Shown: positions 19,562 through 28,037, numbered from the stretch's first letter. The stretch: 64,000 nt of DNA from Sedimenticola_A sp040506425 (GCA_965224515.1 OZ245051.1:3906001-3970000), one strand, 5' to 3'. The notes: a model not told the origin generated them from the sequence alone. Made by a program: numbers and translations.

Positions 19562-20482
19562 ATGAAACAGACCCTACTTGCACTCCTGTTGCTTTCCGTA
19601 ATCTCCTCCATTCAGGCCTTCGAGCGGGTGAAGGTCGACGATAATGTTTACGCCCTGGTAGGCGAACTGACCCAGCGCTCGCCCCAGAATCTTGGACTCA
19701 ACCTGACCATCGGTTTCATAGTCACCGAGGAGGGAGTGGTACTCATCGATTCAGGAGGTAGCCGGCTTGGCGCCGAGGCGATTCACAAGGCGATCAGAGA
19801 GGTCACCGATAAACCGGTAAAGTGGGTCGTCAACAGCGGTGGACAGGATCACAAGTGGCTGGGCAACGAGTACTTCACCGGGCAGGGTGCCATCACCATC
19901 GCCTCCGCCAACGGGAAGCAGGACATCATCAACCGTGGCGACTCCCAGGCAGCCATGTCTGAAAAGTACCTGAAAGAGAAGTATGCCGGCACCAATCCCA
20001 TGCCGCCCCAGGAGACCTTCGACAAGCACCAACAACTTCCCCTGGATGACATCAGGATTGAATTATTCGACCTTGGCGGTGGACATACCCCTGGCGATAT
20101 CGTGGTCTGGCTGCCTGAGAGATCCATCCTCTTTGCTGGCGACACCATCTTCACCCAACGTCTTCTCGGGGTGCAGCCCGGCACTGGTCTGCAGTGGATT
20201 AAAAGCCTCGAGTATATTCGTGACACACTCAAGCCACGCATCGTAGTACCGGGTCATGGTCACGTAACCGACCTGGATGAAGGGTTACGGGATACCTACG
20301 ACTACCTGGTGATGCTGAGAGATCATGCGCTCAAACAGTTCGACGAAGGGGCCTTCGATCCGGTTGAAGCATCAGAGGGACTGGACCAGTCCCGTTTCTC
20401 CTACCTGGAAAACTATTCAGACCTGTTTTTCCGCAGTCGCAACGCGTTGAACATGGCGACAGAGGTTTATGATAACCAGTAG
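19562..20482 (+). CDS. metallo-beta-lactamase-fold protein lacking the HxHxDH motif
   Basis: A 306-residue exported protein with a signal peptide at 1-19 (ending IQAFE). The fold signature is present: GFIVTEEGVVLIDSGG, then LFDLGGGHTPGDIVVW, LFAGDTIFT and PGHGHV. The metal motif that should read NTHxHxDH reads NSGGQDHKWLGN, so two zinc-1 histidines are missing while Asp-His remains. The later His, Asp and His ligands are kept. The protein may hold only one metal or act on an unusual substrate; similar NxGGQDH forms belong, as I recall, to the quinoprotein/sulfur-oxidation-associated branch of the family. No partner gene is adjacent on this strand. Confidence 0.82.
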   Translation: MKQTLLALLLLSVISSIQAFERVKVDDNVYALVGELTQRSPQNLGLNLTIGFIVTEEGVVLIDSGGSRLGAEAIHKAIREVTDKPVKWVVNSGGQDHKWLGNEYFTGQGAITIASANGKQDIINRGDSQAAMSEKYLKEKYAGTNPMPPQETFDKHQQLPLDDIRIELFDLGGGHTPGDIVVWLPERSILFAGDTIFTQRLLGVQPGTGLQWIKSLEYIRDTLKPRIVVPGHGHVTDLDEGLRDTYDYLVMLRDHALKQFDEGAFDPVEASEGLDQSRFSYLENYSDLFFRSRNALNMATEVYDNQ

Positions 20483-20546
20483 CATCAGGACACTGGCAGC
20501 AGGCGCGGCCCAAATCACGAACAGGCCCGCACCTGCAGACCTGTGC

Positions 20547-21683
20547 TTAACCGATAACAAGCTCTCTGGTCAGCGCCTGTTTTTGATCGACTGCACTGCC
20601 GGTCAATGCATAGCCCAGCAGTTCACCAGTGCTTGATACGAACCTGGCCTTGACACCATCTTCCCGCTGCTCAACCTGCCATTCCCCCTCCCTGCTTCCC
20701 GGCGGGGATACAACCACCGGGTGGAGAGTGGTCTTGATGACCACCGACATAGCAGGATAATCAACTTCTGTTGGATCCCCGACGAGTGTTCTGGCCAATG
20801 TCTTCGCACCCAGCATCAGGGGCATGACAAAGGGAAGATTTCGCCCTTCGACCTCGGCACAATCTCCCAGTGCGTAGATACCGTCCACGCTGCTCTTCAG
20901 CATGGCATCGGTGACGATCCCACGATTCACGGCCAGCCCAGCGGCCTCGGCCAATGAGATATCCGGGCGCAGGCCCACTGCCGAAAGCACCAGGTCGGTC
21001 TCCACCGTTTCCCCGTTATCAAGAGTGATGCTGTAACCGCTGCCAGACCTGTCGATGGTTCCCGTCACTGTCTGCAACTGCCACTCCACCCCCCTTGCCT
21101 GGAGCGCACTCTGCAGTGCCCTGCCAGCCTGTTCGGGCAACAGGGTACTGATGGGATAGGGATCGGGGCCGATCACGGTCACCTGTTTGTCTGCACTCAA
21201 CAGGTCATTGGCAAATTCACAACCGATCAGCCCGGGACCGATGATCGCCACCCGCCGGGCATTAACCGCAAGCCGGCGAAACTCAGCATAGTCCTGCAGA
21301 TTGTTCACAGAGAGTACATCTGCAGCCCCCGTGCCTTTCAGAGGCAGCCGGATCGGTTGTGCACCCACTGCAAGAACCAGGTCGCGGTAGTCTATTGCCC
21401 TGCCATCCACGATTACCTGGCGCACTTGAGCGTGGATACTTTCAACACGTGTATGAGTCAGAATCTCTGCATCAAGGTTTTCACTCATGGTTTCGGCACT
21501 GGCCAGGGCAAGATCGTCCGCCTCCTTAGCCTGTTGATAGGCACTGGAGAGCATCGGCTTGGGGTAGCTGCGCCCATCATCTCCGGTGATCATCAACAGT
21601 GGCGTCTCCTTGTCCAGCTGCCTGAATTCGCGGGCCAGGCTGTAGCCGGCCATTCCTGTTCCGATAATTACTACGGGTTTCAT
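20547..21683 (-). CDS. rubredoxin-NAD(+) reductase-like FAD oxidoreductase
   Basis: A 378-residue pyridine-nucleotide-disulfide-family flavoprotein. The start at 21683 (MKPVVIIGTGMAGYSLARE) puts the FAD-binding GxGxxG at the very N-terminus and has AGGGG upstream; the open frame extends 12 codons further without a better site. The NAD-binding fold shows VAIIGPGLIGCEFANDL, and the second FAD contact is VDGIYALGDCAEV. There is no redox-active CxxxxC, as expected for rubredoxin or ferredoxin reductases. Rubredoxin is encoded next on the same strand, so the likely role is NAD(P)H to rubredoxin electron transfer, here feeding rubrerythrin. Confidence 0.9.
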   Translation of the reverse strand: MKPVVIIGTGMAGYSLAREFRQLDKETPLLMITGDDGRSYPKPMLSSAYQQAKEADDLALASAETMSENLDAEILTHTRVESIHAQVRQVIVDGRAIDYRDLVLAVGAQPIRLPLKGTGAADVLSVNNLQDYAEFRRLAVNARRVAIIGPGLIGCEFANDLLSADKQVTVIGPDPYPISTLLPEQAGRALQSALQARGVEWQLQTVTGTIDRSGSGYSITLDNGETVETDLVLSAVGLRPDISLAEAAGLAVNRGIVTDAMLKSSVDGIYALGDCAEVEGRNLPFVMPLMLGAKTLARTLVGDPTEVDYPAMSVVIKTTLHPVVVSPPGSREGEWQVEQREDGVKARFVSSTGELLGYALTGSAVDQKQALTRELVIG

Positions 21684-21738
21684 CACATACCCCTGTTTAG
21701 AAAGAGGCGGCCTGCTCACTGAGCAAGCCGCTCACAGT

Positions 21739-21903
21739 TCAGGCTTCGATCATTTCAAAATCAGCCTTGGCCACACCACAGTCCGGGCAGGCCCAGTTTT
21801 CAGGGATATCATCCCAGCGGGTACCCGGTGCCAAACCCTCTTCCGGCAACCCCTTTGCCTCGTCATACACAAAACCGCACACAATACACTTCCAGGTTTT
21901 CAT
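21739..21903 (-). CDS. rubredoxin
   Basis: A 54-residue iron protein with the two CxxCG-type knuckles, CIVCGFVYDEA and CPDCGVAKADFE, that bind one Fe(Cys)4 centre, plus the usual WACP aromatic. The start is set at the second of two adjacent ATG codons, giving the normal family length; GAGGA lies eight bases upstream, and ATG at 21906 or 21921 are alternatives. It sits between its probable reductase (20547-21683) and rubrerythrin, which forms a short electron-transfer operon for peroxide reduction. Confidence 0.95.
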   Translation of the reverse strand: MKTWKCIVCGFVYDEAKGLPEEGLAPGTRWDDIPENWACPDCGVAKADFEMIEA

Positions 21904-21949
21904 CATCTGTTCCTCTGTCATCTCGTATAAATATCGTTTACTGACTGTA

Positions 21950-22426
21950 TTAACCTTTCACGCTCTGCAGGGCATCGCGGTACTTGTTGGCGTGGCGCTC
22001 TTCAACGTTGGCCAGGGCTGCAAACCGTTTCGCCGCCTTCTCCAACACGGCGCTGAACATCTCTGCGTGCTCCCGGGACTCATCGATCTGCTCATCGATC
22101 TCTTTCACAGCCGCCTCGTTTTTCTCTTCCAGGGCGGTATGACGGAACGCCGGGTACATCTCGGTGTATTCGTAAGTCTCACCCTCGATGGCCATCTCCA
22201 GCATCTTCTCTACCGTCAGGGTTGATGTCGGATAGAGCAGTTCCAGGTGGCCGAATGCATGGGCAGTCTCCTGGCGGGCTGTCTCTTCGAATACCTCCGC
22301 AACATCCTCTGCGCCCAGTTCACGGCAGCGGCGTGCAAAGTAGAGATACTTGCGGTTGGCCATGGATTCACCGGCAAAGGCGGCCTCAAGGTTCTTAACG
22401 GTTGCGGAAACGTTGTTGTCTGACAT
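21950..22426 (-). CDS. rubrerythrin (diiron domain only)
   Basis: A 158-residue ferritin-like protein. Diiron ligands are visible in NLEAAFAGESMANRKY, EVFEETARQETAHAFGH, EGETYEYTEMYPAF and ESREHAEMF. The start at 22426 follows AGGAG by six bases; a longer frame starts at 22444. The protein ends at DALQSVKG with no C-terminal CxxCG rubredoxin domain, so it is the short form of rubrerythrin and should take electrons from a separate rubredoxin, which is the next gene. The family reduces hydrogen peroxide. It is divergent from oxyR, across 120 bases, so oxidative-stress control is likely. Confidence 0.93.
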   Translation of the reverse strand: MSDNNVSATVKNLEAAFAGESMANRKYLYFARRCRELGAEDVAEVFEETARQETAHAFGHLELLYPTSTLTVEKMLEMAIEGETYEYTEMYPAFRHTALEEKNEAAVKEIDEQIDESREHAEMFSAVLEKAAKRFAALANVEERHANKYRDALQSVKG

Positions 22427-22530
22427 TGCGCTCTCCTGTTTCATTGCTTATCAAGTTGGACATCAAATGCGATGGAAAAAGGTTACCGATAGTGCTATTT
22501 TCGATCCAGCAACTTTTTTATCAGTTATTT

Positions 22531-22545
22531 ATCGATTTTATCGAT
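22531..22545. promoter_or_regulatory. ATCGAT repeat beside the oxyR start
   Basis: Two copies of the self-complementary hexamer ATCGAT (22531-22536 and 22540-22545) are separated by TTT and touch the oxyR start codon at 22547. They could be a regulator site in the rubrerythrin/oxyR divergent region, but they do not match the known OxyR consensus. Confidence 0.25.
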
Positions 22546-22546
22546 T

Positions 22547-23449
22547 ATGAATCTACCCACTATCCGCCAGCTTCAATACCTGGTTGCCGTTGTTGAGCTG
22601 AGACACTTCGGACAGGCTGCCGAGCGCTGTTTTGTCACTCAATCGACCCTGAGTGCCGGCATCCAGGAGCTGGAGAACCTGCTGGGAGCCAGCCTGATCG
22701 AGCGCAGCAAGCGCAAGGTACTGCCAACCCCTCTTGGCCTGGAGATTGCTGACAAGGCTTTACAGCTGCTTGGGCTGGCCGGGGAGATATCAGAGATGGC
22801 GCGTCACCAGGGCGAATCCATGACCGGCACACTGCGCCTCGGGGTCATTCCGACCATCGGGCCTTTTCTGCTGCCCAGGGTGCTGCCCGGAATTCGCAGG
22901 GCATTTCCCGGGCTTGAGCTGAAACTGGTTGAGGATCAGTCACCACGGCTTCTGCAGCGGCTGGAGAAAGGCACCCTGGATACCGCGATACTGGCATTTC
23001 CCTACCCCACGGGGGAGTTGGAGCGCAGGGTCTTCTGGAAGGAGAACTTTCTTGTTGCCCTGCCCTGCGACCATTCGCTGGCGAAGAGAGACCAGCTGGC
23101 CACATGCGACCTGCCCAATGAAGAACTGCTGCTGTTGGAAGAGGGCCACTGCCTGACAGACCATGCCCTGACGGCCTGTCACCTGGAAGGCCTCAAGTCC
23201 AGGGCTGCTTTCGAAGGAACCAGCCTATATACCCTGCTGCAAATGGTGGCGGGTGGACAGGGCATCACCTTTCTTCCGCAAATGGCGGCAACATCTGAAC
23301 TGCTGCCACCGGACGAGATCAAGCTCGTCCCGCTGTCGGAACCCGGTCCTCACCGGCAGATCGGGCTGGTATGGCGCAAGACCTTCTTCCGCAAGAACGA
23401 CCTGCAGATTCTGTCGGAGACGATGGGGAATCTCCTGGAGAAAAACTGA
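22547..23449 (+). CDS. oxyR: OxyR peroxide-responsive LysR-type regulator
   Basis: A 300-residue LysR-type activator. The N-terminal winged helix (RQLQYLVAVVELRHFGQAAERCFVTQSTLS) is followed by the effector domain. The decisive feature is GHCLTDHALTACH, which keeps both redox cysteines in the spacing of E. coli Cys199 and Cys208; FEGTSLYTLLQMVAGGQGITFLP follows as in that family. Peroxide would oxidise the pair and change DNA binding. It diverges from the rubrerythrin-rubredoxin-reductase operon, which is probably a target. No good ribosome site precedes the ATG. Confidence 0.93.
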   Translation: MNLPTIRQLQYLVAVVELRHFGQAAERCFVTQSTLSAGIQELENLLGASLIERSKRKVLPTPLGLEIADKALQLLGLAGEISEMARHQGESMTGTLRLGVIPTIGPFLLPRVLPGIRRAFPGLELKLVEDQSPRLLQRLEKGTLDTAILAFPYPTGELERRVFWKENFLVALPCDHSLAKRDQLATCDLPNEELLLLEEGHCLTDHALTACHLEGLKSRAAFEGTSLYTLLQMVAGGQGITFLPQMAATSELLPPDEIKLVPLSEPGPHRQIGLVWRKTFFRKNDLQILSETMGNLLEKN

Positions 23450-23518
23450 ACGATTTGGCAGATAGTGGAAACCTGCCCTATTCTCTATAACAACAAGAAC
23501 GAAGTACGGGGATCGACA

Positions 23519-24349
23519 ATGCTCGAAAGAGACGGCATAGACCGGCGCAACCCGCTGCGCAGGCGTGCGCACGAGATCATATTCGAAGCGGACACACCCA
23601 TGGGCAAGCTGTTCGATGCCCTTCTGCTGGTCACCATCCTTGTCTCCATCCTGGCGGTCATGCTCGAAAGCGTCCCTGCCTACCAGGCTTCTCACGGTAC
23701 ACTGCTGCGGACCGTGGAATGGGTGCTGACCATTGTATTCACTGCTGAGTACATCCTGAGACTCTGGTGTGTCAGGCGTCCCACGCACTATGCCAAGAGC
23801 TTCTTCGGTGTAGTCGATATGCTGGCCATCCTGCCCACCTACCTGAGCCTGCTGATTCCCGGTGCCCAGTCGCTGATGGTGATCCGCTCCATCCGGCTGC
23901 TGCGGGTGTTTCGTATATTCAAGCTGGCCCGCTACCTCAGCGAGGTACTCTCCCTGATGCACGCCCTCAGGGCGACCCGGCACAAGATTACCGTGTTCCT
24001 TTTTATCGTAGTAGCGATGGCGCTGATCCTCGGTACCCTGATGTACATGATAGAGGGTGAGCAGGGTGGCTTTACCAGCATCCCTGCCGGCTTCTACTGG
24101 GCCATTGTGACCCTGACCACCGTCGGCTATGGCGACCTGGCGCCCCATACAGTGCCGGGACAGATAATCGCTTCTGTGGGTATGCTGCTGGGTTACAGCA
24201 TGATCATCATACCCATCGGCATCTTCGCGGTTGAGATCGTTAAGCGCCACGGCAAGGAGCCCACCACCCACTCATGCCCCAACTGCATGCGCGAGGGTCA
24301 CGACACCGACGCCATTCACTGCAAGTTCTGCGGCTCGCCGCTGCATTGA
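23519..24349 (+). CDS. voltage-gated potassium channel with C-terminal zinc ribbon
   Basis: A 276-residue six-helix channel. The start at 23519 has GGGGA upstream; a GTG start 18 codons earlier is possible. S4 is clear at about 120-135 (MVIRSIRLLRVFRIFK, with five basic residues at three-residue steps). The pore carries the selectivity filter TVGYGD at 201-206 and S6 follows. After S6 there is a small tail with CPNC (253-256) and CKFC (268-271), a likely zinc ribbon. The last 32 codons and the 190 bases after the gene are duplicated 22.7 kb away, at the far side of the island. It lies behind oxyR on the same strand. Confidence 0.92.
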   Translation: MLERDGIDRRNPLRRRAHEIIFEADTPMGKLFDALLLVTILVSILAVMLESVPAYQASHGTLLRTVEWVLTIVFTAEYILRLWCVRRPTHYAKSFFGVVDMLAILPTYLSLLIPGAQSLMVIRSIRLLRVFRIFKLARYLSEVLSLMHALRATRHKITVFLFIVVAMALILGTLMYMIEGEQGGFTSIPAGFYWAIVTLTTVGYGDLAPHTVPGQIIASVGMLLGYSMIIIPIGIFAVEIVKRHGKEPTTHSCPNCMREGHDTDAIHCKFCGSPLH

Positions 24350-24538
24350 ATATGCGGTGTGGCCTGGTGCGATGGCCAAGTGTATTTGGAAGCGATGGCG
24401 CATTGATGGTGGGTTGCGCTTTCGCTAACCCACCCTACAACGCTAGCCTGGTTTAATGTTGAATTTTTTGTGGGTCGGGCTTCAGCCCGACATAACGGTC
24501 ACCTGCAACCGAAATTCAAATGTAGGAGCCCAGTCCTC
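24250..24538 (+). repeat. left direct repeat flanking the island
   Basis: A 289-bp segment running from codon 245 of the potassium channel through the gene end and the repeats behind it. It recurs at 46963-47307 with about nine substitutions and one 56-bp expansion. It contains one 56-bp unit (24405-24460) and a GTCGGGC hairpin (24474-24491). It stops at TGTAGGAGCCCAGTCCTC, in the middle of the left arm of a palindrome that is complete only in the right copy. Confidence 0.92.
24474..24491 (+). terminator. hairpin downstream of the potassium channel gene
   Basis: GTCGGGC TTCA GCCCGAC is a perfect seven-bp stem with a four-base loop. It recurs in the right repeat at 47243-47260. It may end the channel transcript, though no T run follows. 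Confidence 0.5.
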
Positions 24539-25457
24539 AGAATCCAAACATCTTGTTGTACAGCATTCTTTCACTTTCAGCTTCCAAGATGTCTACAGGC
24601 TTAAACCTCACAACAGACCTTGGAGCCCTTTGTGATAATTTTGCCGCGTCAATCGAGGTGACACATCCAATTTTTGGATACCCCCCAATTGTTTGCCTAT
24701 CTCTGAGTAATACAATGGGTTGTCCATCCTTTGGAATCTGAACAGCACCATATGAAATCCCTTCGGAAATTATCCCATCTAAATCACAGTGAATGGCTGT
24801 ACCGGACAAACGATAGCCCATTCGATCAATGTTCTGGGTAATTTCATAATCAGACGAAAAGAAACGATTCACCTCCATCTTTAAAAAGTGGTCCTTTTGG
24901 TATCCAAGGATCACTCCAAGTTCGAGCGGTTCATCATAGTCAGGAATAAAGTTATCAGGGACATATTCCAGACACGGCCCTGTTGATGGAAATAATTCTA
25001 AAATATCACCTTGTTTGAGCTGCGCACCATCTCTATCAACACCACCAAGTCCATCTCTTGCCACGGTTGTGCTGCTGCCCAATATCTTTGCGACTTTGAA
25101 GCCACCCTTAACTGCTAAATAGGCCCGCAATCCCTTCTTAGGCATATGAAATGCAATTAAATCACCTGCATCAACACTATATGTTTGCCATGGTTTGACA
25201 GGCTGTCCGTTTATATCTGCCTCTAAATCAGCACCAGCAATCGCCACTATTGTGGGTTGCTGAATTTGGCACTCAAACAGTCCGTAAGTGACTTCAATAA
25301 CTGAGGCAGCATAGTGATTTCCTAGTAATTTGTTGGACCATAAGTAGGCGAATTCATCCATTGGCCCGCCCACACTAACACCTAGATGCTGATAACCGGC
25401 ACGACCAAAATCTACAACCATAGACATTACACCAGGGCTAATCACCTTCAAACCCAT
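24537..25457 (-). CDS. pxpC: 5-oxoprolinase subunit C (biotin-dependent carboxyltransferase family)
   Basis: A 306-residue protein close to the usual length of PxpC (KipA/YbgK). Typical segments are SMVVDFGRAGYQHLGVSVGGPMDEFAYLWSN at the front, SDYEITQNIDRMGYRL, and SYGAVQIPKDGQPIVLLRDRQTIGGYP. With PxpA and PxpB it forms the ATP-dependent enzyme that opens 5-oxo-L-proline to L-glutamate. It starts inside the stop of pxpB (overlap of one base). Its own TGA (24537-24539) straddles the left edge of the island, with two of its three bases in the repeat, so the real C-terminus may have been trimmed at the junction. Confidence 0.93.
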   Translation of the reverse strand: MGLKVISPGVMSMVVDFGRAGYQHLGVSVGGPMDEFAYLWSNKLLGNHYAASVIEVTYGLFECQIQQPTIVAIAGADLEADINGQPVKPWQTYSVDAGDLIAFHMPKKGLRAYLAVKGGFKVAKILGSSTTVARDGLGGVDRDGAQLKQGDILELFPSTGPCLEYVPDNFIPDYDEPLELGVILGYQKDHFLKMEVNRFFSSDYEITQNIDRMGYRLSGTAIHCDLDGIISEGISYGAVQIPKDGQPIVLLRDRQTIGGYPKIGCVTSIDAAKLSQRAPRSVVRFKPVDILEAESERMLYNKMFGF

Positions 25458-26182
25458 CAGATCACTCCCCCCATGGCCAAAAACTCACTCTTTGAAATAG
25501 GCACAAACCTCACCTTGTCTCCCATTTGGAAGGGTGTCAGGGTATCTAACGTATAATTGATAAGACTGACTGGTGTTCGACCTAATATTCGCCAACCGCC
25601 AGGTGATTCAGAGGGGTAAATTGCTGTCTGTGTATCTGCTATTCCCAAACTACCTGCTGGCACCTTGGTCCTAGGCGTTGCCTTTCTTGGTATTTCAATA
25701 CTCTTATCTGTATTACCCAAATAGGCAAATCCAGGGCAGAATCCAATAGCATACACTGTATACAGCTTGCCAGAATGAATTGAGATAACCTCTTCAGGGC
25801 TCAACTTAACCTCATCTGCAACTTCTTTAAGGTCCAGCGCTACTTCACCCCCATAATAAACAGGGAGTTCAATAATATTTGAATTTAGATCTGAATAAAT
25901 GTTTGAAGAGATGTTCGAAAGACAGCGAGTAATATCTGATTTGAACTGAAAATAATTGGTTTTCGAAAGATCGTATGTCACATGAACTGATGTATAGGAG
26001 GGAATAATATCAATTACAATCGATCTCAACTCCTCCAAAATAAGATCTTTCGCCTTCCTAACCTTATGTGACGTTTCCTCATCAATGGTATTACCAAAAT
26101 AGATAATTAGAGTATTTTCTGTAAGTGAACTGACTTCATAACACTTGTCATCACCGTTATCTGTACCAGGGATGTTGACCAT
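25457..26182 (-). CDS. pxpB: 5-oxoprolinase subunit B (KipI family)
   Basis: A 241-residue protein of the PxpB/KipI family. The signature is well kept: GFCPGFAYLGN, IPRKATPRTKVPAGSLGIAD and IYPSESPGGWRILGRTPV. The front domain is the less conserved CT-C/CT-D type start. In Bacillus the homologue was first known as the kinase A inhibitor KipI; in most bacteria the gene belongs to 5-oxoprolinase. It overlaps pxpC by one base. A copy of the 19-bp island element lies 119 bases before its start, so the pxpBC unit is probably regulated with the rest of the island. Confidence 0.93.
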   Translation of the reverse strand: MVNIPGTDNGDDKCYEVSSLTENTLIIYFGNTIDEETSHKVRKAKDLILEELRSIVIDIIPSYTSVHVTYDLSKTNYFQFKSDITRCLSNISSNIYSDLNSNIIELPVYYGGEVALDLKEVADEVKLSPEEVISIHSGKLYTVYAIGFCPGFAYLGNTDKSIEIPRKATPRTKVPAGSLGIADTQTAIYPSESPGGWRILGRTPVSLINYTLDTLTPFQMGDKVRFVPISKSEFLAMGGVI

Positions 26183-26300
26183 ATGTAAACCCGAATAAAG
26201 TACCGCCTTCCGTGCCTGATTGAACCTATCGGATATATCCAGAATGAATCAGGCGCAGAACAAGACGAATCCTTAACTGATACAAAATATATTATGTTTT

Positions 26301-26319
26301 CGTTGGCGTTTTGTCAACG
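26301..26319. promoter_or_regulatory. 19-bp island operator, copy before pxpBC
   Basis: CGTTGGCGTTTTGTCAACG, an imperfect palindrome (CGTTG and CAACG arms, five-base core). It is identical to the copy at 42003-42021, and the identity extends to about 25 bp. It lies in the 374-base gap between pxpB and the divergent winged-helix gene. Confidence 0.7.
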
Positions 26320-26479
26320 TTATGCCTTCATTGCCATTTAGATATTAATGCACTCTAATTAAGCAATACCCGCATACTTAATAGGCTTAATAGTGTTGTA
26401 GTTTCATAGTCCTATCGATATCTAAAAAAATTATACATAAGCAAAATATCAATAATCCACACGTTTTCACACTCATTTC

Positions 26480-26498
26480 GTCAACGATTAATCGATGA
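26480..26498. promoter_or_regulatory. half operator plus GATTAATCGATGA before the winged-helix gene
   Basis: GTCAACG at 26480-26486 equals the right arm of the 19-bp island element and overlaps GATTAATCGATGA by one base. The 13-bp motif also occurs at 30956-30968 and, inverted, at 31093-31105. The pair lies about 60 bases before the regulator start, so it could be an autoregulatory site. Confidence 0.4.
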
Positions 26499-26556
26499 TA
26501 TACTGACTAGTAATGTATTTAATCGACACTCACAACGATCAATTTGGGCGACTTTT

Positions 26557-27102
26557 ATGAACAAAAAAACAAAGAGCAGTAAAGAAATTAAGCAGAAATC
26601 CTCCTCACCAATTGTTTCATCAGTCCATCTAGCCACCGAAGAAGGCTGGGAGCTGAGTGAATTCGAATACGGCCTTATTGTTGCTTTTAATGCATTCAGT
26701 CGCTGGATGACCCGGTGTATGGGTGCTGTTGGTTACCAAGATTTCAATCCTCTAGATATCCTGGTTCTGCATAACGTCAATCATCGGGATAAAGAGAAAC
26801 GTCTTGTTGACGTTGCATTCGTTCTTAATGTTGAAGACCTCCACACCATCAACTACTCACTTAAAAAGCTTATGAAAGCGAGCCTTGTGAAGAGCGAAAA
26901 ACGTGGCAAGGAAATGTTTTACTCTACAACCACTGAAGGCCAAAATATCTGCAACGAGTATAAGAAAGTCAGGGATCTCTGCCTCGTAGAACCTGCCCAT
27001 GCCACTGAGCAGGATCTTTCTGATCTAAGCCGCATTGGCAAAGTGCTTCGCGGTACATCCGGTCTATATGATCAGGCTTCTAGAGCTGCCGCTTCATTGT
27101 AA
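26557..27102 (+). CDS. MarR-like winged-helix regulator
   Basis: A 181-residue protein with a basic, lysine-rich front (residues 1-17) and a winged-helix core at about 35-150. The core shows FEYGLIVAFNAFSRW, FNPLDILVLHNVNHRD, a recognition-helix region NVEDLHTINYSLKKLMKASLV, and a wing SEKRGKEMFYSTTTEGQ. This matches MarR-type architecture though not a standard MarR sequence. It is the only rightward gene of the island and diverges from pxpBC. It is the best local candidate to bind the 19-bp element that precedes four island units, but a LysR protein is also encoded in the island. Confidence 0.8.
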   Translation: MNKKTKSSKEIKQKSSSPIVSSVHLATEEGWELSEFEYGLIVAFNAFSRWMTRCMGAVGYQDFNPLDILVLHNVNHRDKEKRLVDVAFVLNVEDLHTINYSLKKLMKASLVKSEKRGKEMFYSTTTEGQNICNEYKKVRDLCLVEPAHATEQDLSDLSRIGKVLRGTSGLYDQASRAAASL

Positions 27103-27183
27103 ACCTGTTTATGCTACATGAAGCTTTTTGCATGATGCGCCAATTATACTTCTGCCATTGACGCCATAAATATTCTCTTGTTG

Positions 27184-28026
27184 TTAATGGGACATAAGCA
27201 GAGGTATCTTTGAATGAGCGAGGACATGCCGTGTAACACCTCCAAGCACCATTTCCCGAAACCGGGAATGCCCATAAGCACCCAGAACCACAAGATCAGC
27301 CCTCAGTTTTGAAGCCTGCTCCAGGAGTAATTGGCCTGAATAGGACCCTTTGGCTTTGATAGCAATAGATTCCGTTCTTATTCCTTGTTCAGACAAATAA
27401 AGAGCAAGTTCCTTAGGCGTATGCTTTGAAGTAGGTCTCCGATCATCCTTTTTAACAATTGTTAAAATTGATACCTCGTCCGCCCGTTTCATCAGGGGAA
27501 GTGAGTCAGTGATTGCCCTCACGGCCTCTCGGCTGCCATCCCATGCTAAGACAACTCTTTTTGGATCAAACTGATCACTGTAGCCTTCAGGTATAAGGAC
27601 TACTGGTCTACCTGAACCTATTGCTATGTTTTCCACTATGCCTTGTTCACCATAGATTCTTTCAGATGCATTACGTGTAACACCTACAAAGACAACGTCG
27701 AAAAATCGAGCTGCCCGGCGTATAACTGTTTCAGCATCACCAAAACATGACCGCCAGTTTACATCCAGTTCAAAAGTCTTAACTGTTTTATTAAACCGGC
27801 TCCTGATTTTAGCACTACGCTCATCTTCTAGTACCTGTTGAGTCGAACTCAACATTTTTGAAATGTCAGCAGTAATGTAGTTCCGGTCAACTACTTCAGG
27901 TTCTACATGAATGCCTGTAAGAGAAGCATCCCACTGCTTTGCAAATCCAGCTGCTGCCTGTGTCCATTGACTGCATTGAGGAGAATCGTTCAGAACCGTC
28001 ATAATTCTTTTGTAGGTATATGGCAC
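27184..28026 (-). CDS. tandem universal stress protein (UspA family)
   Basis: A 280-residue protein with two Usp domains, about 5-145 and 150-280. The second has the nucleotide-binding pattern GAYGHSRFREMVLGGVTRHVL; the first has the weaker GVTRNASERIYG equivalent. It starts with GTG preceded by AAGGGA, 11 bases after the TRAP permease gene, so it is the last gene of the dctPQM operon. Usp proteins linked to TRAP transporters are known (for example TeaD regulating TeaABC ectoine uptake), so a regulatory role for transport is plausible. Confidence 0.9.
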   Translation of the reverse strand: MPYTYKRIMTVLNDSPQCSQWTQAAAGFAKQWDASLTGIHVEPEVVDRNYITADISKMLSSTQQVLEDERSAKIRSRFNKTVKTFELDVNWRSCFGDAETVIRRAARFFDVVFVGVTRNASERIYGEQGIVENIAIGSGRPVVLIPEGYSDQFDPKRVVLAWDGSREAVRAITDSLPLMKRADEVSILTIVKKDDRRPTSKHTPKELALYLSEQGIRTESIAIKAKGSYSGQLLLEQASKLRADLVVLGAYGHSRFREMVLGGVTRHVLAHSKIPLLMSH

Positions 28027-28037
28027 GATTATTCCCT

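Larger units (their letters stand above)
26183..26556. other. divergent promoter region, pxpBC / winged-helix regulator
   Basis: A 374-base AT-rich gap with no supported gene. It holds the 19-bp element (26301-26319), a half copy GTCAACG (26480-26486) and, joined to it, the 13-bp motif GATTAATCGATGA (26486-26498). This is the only rightward gene start within the island. Confidence 0.55.

Noticed and set aside
22488..22499. GATAGTGCTATT as an OxyR site
   Set aside because: The ATAG and CTAT halves are only two bases apart, while the OxyR consensus has seven between them.
23225..24271. 348-codon frame antisense to oxyR and the potassium channel
   Set aside because: Both genes on the other strand are well supported over their full length; the translation is low in hydrophobic pattern and matches no family.
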